Part shown: one piece after another, positions 12,767 to 19,189 of the stretch
How positions within the stretch are numbered: the first letter of the stretch is position 1
Layout: the number at the start of each line of letters is the position of its first letter
Assembly: GCA_963972175.1 (NCBI GenBank)
Contig: CAXAVP010000055.1
Location: 1 to 19,189, forward strand
DNA length: 19,189 nucleotides
Origin: Arenibacter sp963972175
GTDB lineage: Bacteria > Bacteroidota > Bacteroidia > Flavobacteriales > Flavobacteriaceae
Direction of reading: 5' to 3'
Notes under the pieces: model-generated
The model's input: the letters and a program-made list of their open reading frames with translations, nothing else
What the model was told of the DNA's origin: nothing
The model's database searches: none
Made by a program: the position numbers and the translations under genes

Positions 12767-15700
12767 CTATAATTTACTGCTTGCTTCCAAAATTTTCCAC
12801 ATGGAACGCTTTAAACCCATCTTGCTTTTTAATGGGATGTTAGGGTCGTTTTTAAACAAAGAAAGTACCCATTTAGCCTCCTCGTTCCCCTGTGCTGCAG
12901 CAATTGACATTTTGTTCTGAAGTTGTGCTAAATCTGTTTTCTTCCCCAATTTTTTTAGGGACAATAGCCTAAAAAGATCATTGGGACCATAAGTATTCCC
13001 TTTTTGGGCCCTTGTAACAATACTGCCTAGCAATTCTTTCTTTTTATTTGGATCATTAAGTAATTCGTAACAATGGGCAAGCAGATAGTCCTGCATCCTT
13101 TCATCTACAGTATGCGGTTTGCCCACTCCTAGGTTTTCTGGCCATTCCTTGGAGCGCTCCAAAAGGTCTATGGCTTTGGTGTATCTTTTATCCTCAATAT
13201 TTTGCAATGCCAATAGAATATGTGCCTGCGTATAGATGTGTTTACTTTCTGAAGCATGCTCAAAAGGTAGAATGTTAATATTGTCCAAAACCTCTATGGT
13301 CTTTTTATATTCATCTACAAGCAGTGCCGACTTGGCAAAAATTAATCCAATGTTGGCATTAGGGGAAAATGTCCTATATGCCTTGCCACCCATTTTATAG
13401 GCCTTTTCCTTTTGGTCTTGGTCCAAATAAAACTGTATTGTTTCTTCCCATATTTTCCAATCATCGTCCTCATATTGTAGCGCCTTTAAATAATCATTTT
13501 CTTTTTCTGGAAAATTATCATTTAGCATCTTCGCTCTAAACCTATAGAAAATAGGGGAATCGGGTTCCATGGCACAATCTTTTAGTAGTTGTAGGCCCTT
13601 ATCTTTTTGTCCAACGGCAATATAGTTTTGAGCCAAATAATATTTAAGCTTCCAATCTTGATCCTTGGAATGCGCCCATTCCAAAACAGATATAGTTTCT
13701 ACTCTATAGGGGTAAACAAAGTCGATAGGGGATTTTAGTACTTGTGTTAGGAGTTGCTGACTTAGGGTGGAATTGGACTCTCTAAGTAAATAGGATTTCC
13801 ATAAATCTGCTTTTACATCATTTGTAGCCAATTCCAGTACTTCCAACGCCTCTTTGGCAAGTCCAAGACCTTGGTAATATATGGCCAGTTCCAAAATGGT
13901 TTCGTTAGGAAATTCATTTTTAATGGTAGTAGGAACCGATAGAGGGAGATCATTATTAATTAAATGCGACTCAATTAAGGCAAAATGATTAAGGGGGTCT
14001 GTTGTAAGAAGATCGCTGTAGACCCTATTAAATTTAGATTTGTTGCCCATCTTTCTTGTCAGTAGTAGTTCCAATTGTTTGGCATTTAAATTATACTGGT
14101 TATAGCTTAATGCCTTTTGAGTGTATAATTCTGCTTTCTTAAAATTATTCTGCAAAAGATATACTTCGGCCATTTGCGCAAAGGAAACTGATCTAAATTG
14201 TATACTTCTGGCTGCCCACCCAAATGATTCCAGGGCATTGATATAGTCTTTTTGGGACCTGTAAATAATTCCCGCCAAATAATTTGCCCCAGGGTCATAG
14301 GTGTCCAGTTTTAAAACACGGTTAACATACTTTAAAGCGTTGTTATAGTTGGTCTTTCGGTACTCCAATTCAGCTAATTTCAGTAAAGCGCCCTGATGGG
14401 CAGGTTCCCTGTCTAAGAGTTGCTTTAATTTTTCCAATGCCAGTTCATAATCCCTGAATTTTAAAGCCTCCCAACCTTCATGATATAATTTGGCATTCTC
14501 CGAAACAACAGTGTTGTCGTCGTCCTTAAAGGGTCTTTTTAGAAGTGATCCTTCATTGTTGCTGGTATATTGAAGCTTGCTATTGCCAACTTTTACCAGA
14601 ATTTCGCCGGTGTGTTGTTTTGGAAGTAGCTTTGAAAATATTTCCATGGGGTCTAAATCGATTACCTCTGAATAGATTTCTTTCCCGTTGATCTCTACTT
14701 GTAAAGTATCCTTAAGGTTTTGTAAAGCATTGATCCCTAGGTACAAACCATTATCTGATTCTTTGACATTAAGAACCCCATATTCGTTTGCATCAACCAT
14801 TCCGCCTATTTCTTTGAAAGGAAACCAAATTTCTCGCCATCTATCCATAACATAGGGTTCAAAGTTGGCTTGGGAAATGGGGTTGGTAGTGCCTGGGAAA
14901 TATTGATTAAAAAGTCTACCTGCCTGGAATTCCATATACTGCCCATCATGGTCTGTAAGTAGGTCTTCCCAAATAGCTCCAGATCTAGCGCTGGACCACA
15001 GCCAAAGTTTTTGTCCCGGCATCTCTTCGTAAGGTGCCCAATGTCCAAAACCAAACTCTTTGTTGTGATAATAACCACCAAAAAAATCTTTATAATCACC
15101 CACAACATGTTCAGAGACATCCCCACCAAAATTATTGTTCCTATATAGGGATAAATCCCGTCCTTCTGAATCTATAGGCCATGGTTTGGCATCACCTCCA
15201 TGTTCCAAGAATTGATTCCCGGGATATATGAACTCTAGGTCATCCGAAACTACGGCGGCGGCAGTCATCCAATTGTAATACGATTGATTAAGGGGAGAAG
15301 CATTGTACCAAGAAGCATTGGTCTCAAAATATGCCTTATCTTCTTCCAGTTTTATTTCTACCCTCCATACAGTACGTGAGGGCAGATCCATATTCCCCAC
15401 TACACAGCTAACACTGCCATCCGCATTGGTTTTTACCGTATAATCTACAGGGGTCGCAGTAGAGGGGTGGTGACCTATAAGTCCAAAATTGAATTCTATC
15501 CCCCCTGAAGTCCATGGACCACGCATGGCTATATTTCTAAACTTCACCACTTCGTTTTTATAGAGAAATTCTTCCCCTGTACCTTTTTCTATGGCACCCC
15601 ATACTTTTCCACCTATCTCCGGAAGTACAAATACTTTAATATAATCATTTTCCAAGGTAACTACCTTCCATTTTTTTTTCTTTGCAACATGTTCATATCC

Positions 15701-15886
15701 TTCAAATTTAAAATACGGAAAAATCTTGGCGTTATCGGTAAGGATAGGGACGGGGTTAGGTTTATGGAAGTCATATGTCTTTAATGACATTACTTCTTCT
15801 TTTATGGTCACAGATGGTGTTTGGGCCATGGTTCCCAGACAAAATCCCAGTATAATTACTAAGCTGATACTCCTAAATTTTTCCAT
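12767..15886 (-). CDS. Exported DUF5107 protein with TPR repeats
   Basis: A 1039-residue exported protein. From the ATG at 15886 it begins with a signal peptide, MEKFRSISLVIILGFCLGTMAQ; an ATG 45 bases upstream would overlap the previous gene and hide that signal. Residues about 60-345 are a DUF5107 domain, related to galactose-mutarotase-like beta sandwiches, with EIGGKVWGAIEKGTGEEFLY, GIEFNFGLIGHHPSTATPVDY, YYNWMTAAA, and GFGHWAPYEEMPGQKLWLW as recognisable conserved stretches. From about residue 465 several TPR helices follow (KLYHEGWEALKFRDYELALE, LLKLAELEYRKTNYNNALKY, AQMAEVYLLQNNFKKAEL) and the helical solenoid seems to continue to the C-terminus. Carbohydrate binding or turnover is a guess from the fold. 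It follows the ASPIC/UnbV lipoprotein by 13 bases, so the two are almost surely co-transcribed. Confidence 0.85.
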   Translation of the reverse strand: MEKFRSISLVIILGFCLGTMAQTPSVTIKEEVMSLKTYDFHKPNPVPILTDNAKIFPYFKFEGYEHVAKKKKWKVVTLENDYIKVFVLPEIGGKVWGAIEKGTGEEFLYKNEVVKFRNIAMRGPWTSGGIEFNFGLIGHHPSTATPVDYTVKTNADGSVSCVVGNMDLPSRTVWRVEIKLEEDKAYFETNASWYNASPLNQSYYNWMTAAAVVSDDLEFIYPGNQFLEHGGDAKPWPIDSEGRDLSLYRNNNFGGDVSEHVVGDYKDFFGGYYHNKEFGFGHWAPYEEMPGQKLWLWSSARSGAIWEDLLTDHDGQYMEFQAGRLFNQYFPGTTNPISQANFEPYVMDRWREIWFPFKEIGGMVDANEYGVLNVKESDNGLYLGINALQNLKDTLQVEINGKEIYSEVIDLDPMEIFSKLLPKQHTGEILVKVGNSKLQYTSNNEGSLLKRPFKDDDNTVVSENAKLYHEGWEALKFRDYELALEKLKQLLDREPAHQGALLKLAELEYRKTNYNNALKYVNRVLKLDTYDPGANYLAGIIYRSQKDYINALESFGWAARSIQFRSVSFAQMAEVYLLQNNFKKAELYTQKALSYNQYNLNAKQLELLLTRKMGNKSKFNRVYSDLLTTDPLNHFALIESHLINNDLPLSVPTTIKNEFPNETILELAIYYQGLGLAKEALEVLELATNDVKADLWKSYLLRESNSTLSQQLLTQVLKSPIDFVYPYRVETISVLEWAHSKDQDWKLKYYLAQNYIAVGQKDKGLQLLKDCAMEPDSPIFYRFRAKMLNDNFPEKENDYLKALQYEDDDWKIWEETIQFYLDQDQKEKAYKMGGKAYRTFSPNANIGLIFAKSALLVDEYKKTIEVLDNINILPFEHASESKHIYTQAHILLALQNIEDKRYTKAIDLLERSKEWPENLGVGKPHTVDERMQDYLLAHCYELLNDPNKKKELLGSIVTRAQKGNTYGPNDLFRLLSLKKLGKKTDLAQLQNKMSIAAAQGNEEAKWVLSLFKNDPNIPLKSKMGLKRSMWKILEASSKL

Positions 15887-15899
15887 TCTATTGTTTAGT

Positions 15900-18800
15900 T
15901 TATTGTATTTTATAAATAGCAATTCTATCATCGTTTCTTACGAACAACATTACTTCTGATTTATCGGCTAAGGTAATTTTGGTAATATCCCGTATTTCTC
16001 CGTCGATATTTATGCCACTTTCCATTACCGTTGAAGGCTTAAAATTTCCTTTTCCATCTCCCAATAGAACCAAACCTTTATTGGCATCGTATCTGCCAAA
16101 TTTAACCCTAGTCCCAAAGAAATTACCTCCTAGGATAATGTCTTCATGGCCATCCCCGTTTATATCTTCGGGCCAGATTCCATAAATGGGCGAAAATTGT
16201 GTTTCCGTGGGCAAGGGAAGGAGTTTAAATTTACCATTACCCAAATTTTCCATATAACTGGTATCAAAATTTTTGGCTTCCAAGACCCTGGCCCCTTTTA
16301 GTTCCTCAGAGCTAAATACATCCGTTATTTTCGCTGAGGCATAATCGGAATAATTTATATATTTTCCTTTGAGTCCACTTAATTGCCCCACTATATCATC
16401 TTTTGACAATACTGGGAATTCTTCTCCCTTATTGTAATAGCACATTATGGGGTCTAAGGAGCCATTGTCATCAAAATCCTTGGTATAGAGCCGTACAGGC
16501 GCAGAGTTGGAAGTTTTTAACTGGGAATTTCTACCAAAATTTCCAATTATATAATCCAGGTCCCCATCCTTATCAAAATCACTTTGTTCAATGCTGTTCC
16601 ACCATCCTTTCGAATTTTCTAGACCGGTATTGGTGTCAAGTTCTTTTAATTTACCGTTTCCATTTTTAAAGATTCGGACTTTTGTCCATTCCCCTACGAG
16701 AATAAGATCGGTATGCTCATCACCATCAATATTGGTCCATATAGCATCGGTCACCATTCCGGGATATTCCAATTTCGGATTTATGGCGGCCGTAATATCC
16801 TTAAAATTACCTTTTCCGTTATTTTCCAAAATATAACTTCTAGGAGAAGTAGGATATTTCCCTGGAACCAATCTACCACCAACAAAAAGGTCAAGATCGC
16901 CATCGCCATCAATATCACTGGCCTTGACACATGAACCGCTGCTTAACATTTCTGGTAGGGCATCTACTTTAATGGTAAAATTACCTCTTCCGTCATTTAT
17001 ATAAAGCCTGTCTTGTAGTTCACTTGAATCTTCTTCAAACTCATTTCCTCCGCTTACCACATATAAATCCATATCATTGTCGTTGTCAGCGTCAAAGAAA
17101 AGGCAGCCAATGTCTTCTGAATTCTTGTCAGCATTAAATAATTTTTCATTTACAGGCTCAAATTTGCCGGAAGACGTTTGCTTTAACATTCGCCCCCCAC
17201 TTCCTTTGGCACCACCTATATAGATATCTTCAAGGCCGTCATTATTAATGTCCGCTTTGGTAATTGTTGGGCCTTGGGTAGATAATTTATGGGGGAGTAA
17301 CTGTTCCCGTTTAAAATCGTTATAAGTATTCTCATTATGACGGTAGGGGATAAGGCTATCTATTGATATGTCTGTAAAAAAGGTTGTTCCATCTAACGCT
17401 TCGGAATTATTTTCCAACAAAACGGCTTCCTTTTGATTTAGGGTAATGGTTTGATTGGCCTTTACATCATTTAAAACCTGTACTTTGCCATTGGGCCAAA
17501 TAATTTTTAGTTGATCTACGTACACCGCATTCCCGAGACCAAAAATCAGATTAAAATCTACTGAAGATTGGAAGCCCCTTGTAGGCATCAGTTCTTGCAT
17601 TAATAATTTATCCCCTACGGTTAAAATTACTTTCGCCCCTATGCCGTAGGTGTTAAGGCCTTCTCCCTTAAAATTGATCTTTAAATGTGTATTGCTATTG
17701 TGTAGTTCACTATTGTTTCTGTAAACAAAGGGATGTTCATCTATATTATTTACCACAAGATCTAGATCGCCGTCATTGTCCAAGTCGGCATATACGGCAC
17801 CATTGGAAAGTGATTTTTGATTTAGGCCCCAGTCTTTATTTACCTTAGAAAAGGTAAGATCGCCGTTATTATGATAAGTATAATTCTCTTCTATGGTAGC
17901 TGGCATATTCTCCAACAAATCGGTTATAGCCGTCTCTACACCAGTTTTATTTTGGTTAATTCTATCCTGGACCGCAAAATTTAAAAAATCCATATTAGTG
18001 TAGTCCCGTTTTACTCCATTGGTAATATATAAATCTTTCAATCCATCATTGTCTAAATCTGTAAAAAGTGAGGCCCAACTCCAGTCAGTATTGGAAACAC
18101 CCGAAAATTGACCAATTTCGGAAAAGGATTTCCCCTGATTGTTCAAATGCATCATATTCCTCATGGTCTGATAATAGAATCCGGATTTCTCCAAGAAACT
18201 GTTTTTATCATAATTATCTGGGCCGGAGACCATTTTTAAACGGTAATTATTTTCAGGAAGCATATCCAAAGTTATAATTTCCGGAAAACCGTCATTGTTG
18301 ATATCAGCAACATCCGAGCCCATGGAAAAATGTGAGGTATGTCCAATATATTGTTCGAGACTTTCGGTAAACGTGCCATCTTGATTATTTATATACAAAT
18401 AGTCCTGTTCCTTAAAATCATTCGAAATATAAATATCTGGCCAGTTGTCATTGTTCATATCCGATACGGCAATACCCAATCCAAAACCCAACACATTTGA
18501 AACAAGCCCGGCAGAATCACTCACATCTACGAACTTTCCATCATCGTTTCTATAAAGTCGGTCTTCATAGGCAGGGTTTCTTTGTTGCTTAAGACTATTG
18601 GATATTTGTCTAAAACTTGAATATTCCTGTGAGGAATGGTTAACTACATAAAGATCCAAATCCCCATCCTTGTCATAATCGAAAAAAGACCCCTGGGTAG
18701 AATAGCCGCTGTCATCAATGCCGTATTCAGCGGCTTTTTCTGTAAAAGTTAAATCGCCGTTATTTATAAATAATAAGTTCTTTCTTTTATAGGCGTCCTT

Positions 18801-19189
18801 GGCAGCCGATCTACATACATAGATATCCAAAAAACCATCCCCATTAACGTCCGCCATGGTGGTTCCCGTATTCCATAAACCTTCGGCGAATACCCCAGCT
18901 TTTTGGGCAATTTCTTCAAACTTATAATTCCCTTTATTGATATACAGCCTGCTTCCTACCATGCTGGCCGTGAAATATAGATCTGTAAGACCATCATTGT
19001 TGATATCACCGGCACTTACCCCACCTCCATTGTAGATATAACCATAGGTTAAAATATTAAATTCCTCGGTTTCCTGTAAAATAGGTTTAAAGGTAATTCC
19101 AGTTTTGTTGCTTGGTATTAGGGAGAACATCTTGCTTTGATCAATACCTTGGCAAGAAACAATAAGTATAGTTGCAACAAGTAGAAATA
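15900..19189 (-). CDS. FG-GAP/VCBS and ASPIC/UnbV lipoprotein, 5' end beyond window
   Basis: The frame stays open to the right edge, so the start is outside the window. Ahead of an internal ATG at 19130 the codons read F-L-L-V-A-T-I-L-I-V-S-C, a lipoprotein signal with the modified Cys at 19154-19152; the internal ATG is therefore not the start. Mature length is about 1083 residues, likely surface lipoprotein. Counting from the internal Met, calcium-type DxDxDGxxD motifs sit at 42, 94, 151, 224, 276, 358 and 449, then an ASPIC/UnbV domain (about 485-565, with PTRGFQSSVDF, FGLG and IIWPNGKVQVL), then motifs at 627, 680, 739, 800 (first Asp is Asn), 851, 885 and 989. This suggests two seven-bladed propellers. 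Function is unknown; such proteins often lie near SusC/SusD genes. The DUF5107 gene follows by 13 bases. Confidence 0.9.
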   Translation of the reverse strand, partial: FLLVATILIVSCQGIDQSKMFSLIPSNKTGITFKPILQETEEFNILTYGYIYNGGGVSAGDINNDGLTDLYFTASMVGSRLYINKGNYKFEEIAQKAGVFAEGLWNTGTTMADVNGDGFLDIYVCRSAAKDAYKRKNLLFINNGDLTFTEKAAEYGIDDSGYSTQGSFFDYDKDGDLDLYVVNHSSQEYSSFRQISNSLKQQRNPAYEDRLYRNDDGKFVDVSDSAGLVSNVLGFGLGIAVSDMNNDNWPDIYISNDFKEQDYLYINNQDGTFTESLEQYIGHTSHFSMGSDVADINNDGFPEIITLDMLPENNYRLKMVSGPDNYDKNSFLEKSGFYYQTMRNMMHLNNQGKSFSEIGQFSGVSNTDWSWASLFTDLDNDGLKDLYITNGVKRDYTNMDFLNFAVQDRINQNKTGVETAITDLLENMPATIEENYTYHNNGDLTFSKVNKDWGLNQKSLSNGAVYADLDNDGDLDLVVNNIDEHPFVYRNNSELHNSNTHLKINFKGEGLNTYGIGAKVILTVGDKLLMQELMPTRGFQSSVDFNLIFGLGNAVYVDQLKIIWPNGKVQVLNDVKANQTITLNQKEAVLLENNSEALDGTTFFTDISIDSLIPYRHNENTYNDFKREQLLPHKLSTQGPTITKADINNDGLEDIYIGGAKGSGGRMLKQTSSGKFEPVNEKLFNADKNSEDIGCLFFDADNDNDMDLYVVSGGNEFEEDSSELQDRLYINDGRGNFTIKVDALPEMLSSGSCVKASDIDGDGDLDLFVGGRLVPGKYPTSPRSYILENNGKGNFKDITAAINPKLEYPGMVTDAIWTNIDGDEHTDLILVGEWTKVRIFKNGNGKLKELDTNTGLENSKGWWNSIEQSDFDKDGDLDYIIGNFGRNSQLKTSNSAPVRLYTKDFDDNGSLDPIMCYYNKGEEFPVLSKDDIVGQLSGLKGKYINYSDYASAKITDVFSSEELKGARVLEAKNFDTSYMENLGNGKFKLLPLPTETQFSPIYGIWPEDINGDGHEDIILGGNFFGTRVKFGRYDANKGLVLLGDGKGNFKPSTVMESGINIDGEIRDITKITLADKSEVMLFVRNDDRIAIYKIQ

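Noticed and set aside
14107..15129. Out-of-frame ORFs inside the DUF5107 gene (and similar ones elsewhere, e.g. 481-1071, 16403-16934)
   Set aside because: They lie in other frames of well-supported genes, have no family resemblance and no start signals; they are shadows.
15887..15931. Longer start of the DUF5107 protein at 15931
   Set aside because: It overlaps the upstream gene by 32 bases and places polar residues before an otherwise perfect signal peptide.

Overview
This is a low-GC chromosomal segment from a member of the Bacteroidota, most likely a marine Flavobacteriaceae of the Arenibacter/Maribacter/Zobellia kind. The evidence is the DUF493 - DUF4290 - murA cluster, the recQ - fmt - HU order, lipoproteins and exported proteins of Bacteroidota type, and a TTG-N19-TAnnTTTG promoter. 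The genus cannot be fixed from the sequence. I see no tRNA, rRNA, CRISPR array, transposase or phage gene.

Left third (1-6278), core housekeeping. A minus-strand, tightly overlapped unit encodes a NadR/AAA_28-like ATPase, a long RecQ helicase and Fmt. It is followed by the first seven codons of an HU-type DNA-binding protein cut by the left edge; this HU gene has its own recognisable promoter. Divergent from this, on the plus strand, are DUF493, DUF4290 and murA, closed by a strong intrinsic terminator. MurA carries Asp where E. coli has the fosfomycin-target Cys115. Between murA and its terminator lies a small GC-rich cluster of hairpins with a 22-bp tandem repeat and 8-bp direct repeats, which looks like a REP/MITE-type insertion.

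Middle (6391-11494), small accessory genes, all on the minus strand. They are a GAF-domain protein, an exported VOC protein, a GNAT acetyltransferase broken by a one-base frameshift, a SemiSWEET-like three-helix membrane protein, and a three-gene unit (YjdJ-like GNAT, YjdI-like iron-sulfur protein, DUF3124 lipoprotein). Upstream of these is a Crp/Fnr-type regulator followed by pirin. Between pirin and the GNAT/YjdI unit are three mutually exclusive hairpins that resemble an attenuator or terminator switch.

Right third (11806-19189), envelope and exported proteins. A plus-strand exported DUF2911 protein converges, through a shared bidirectional terminator, on a minus-strand pair. The pair is a very large lipoprotein with 7 + 7 FG-GAP/VCBS calcium-binding motifs around an ASPIC/UnbV domain (its 5' end lies beyond the window), followed 13 bases later by an exported DUF5107 + TPR protein. 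This pair looks like the end of a larger surface glycan/nutrient-handling operon and is the best candidate here for an undescribed functional unit, although its job cannot be read from the sequence alone.
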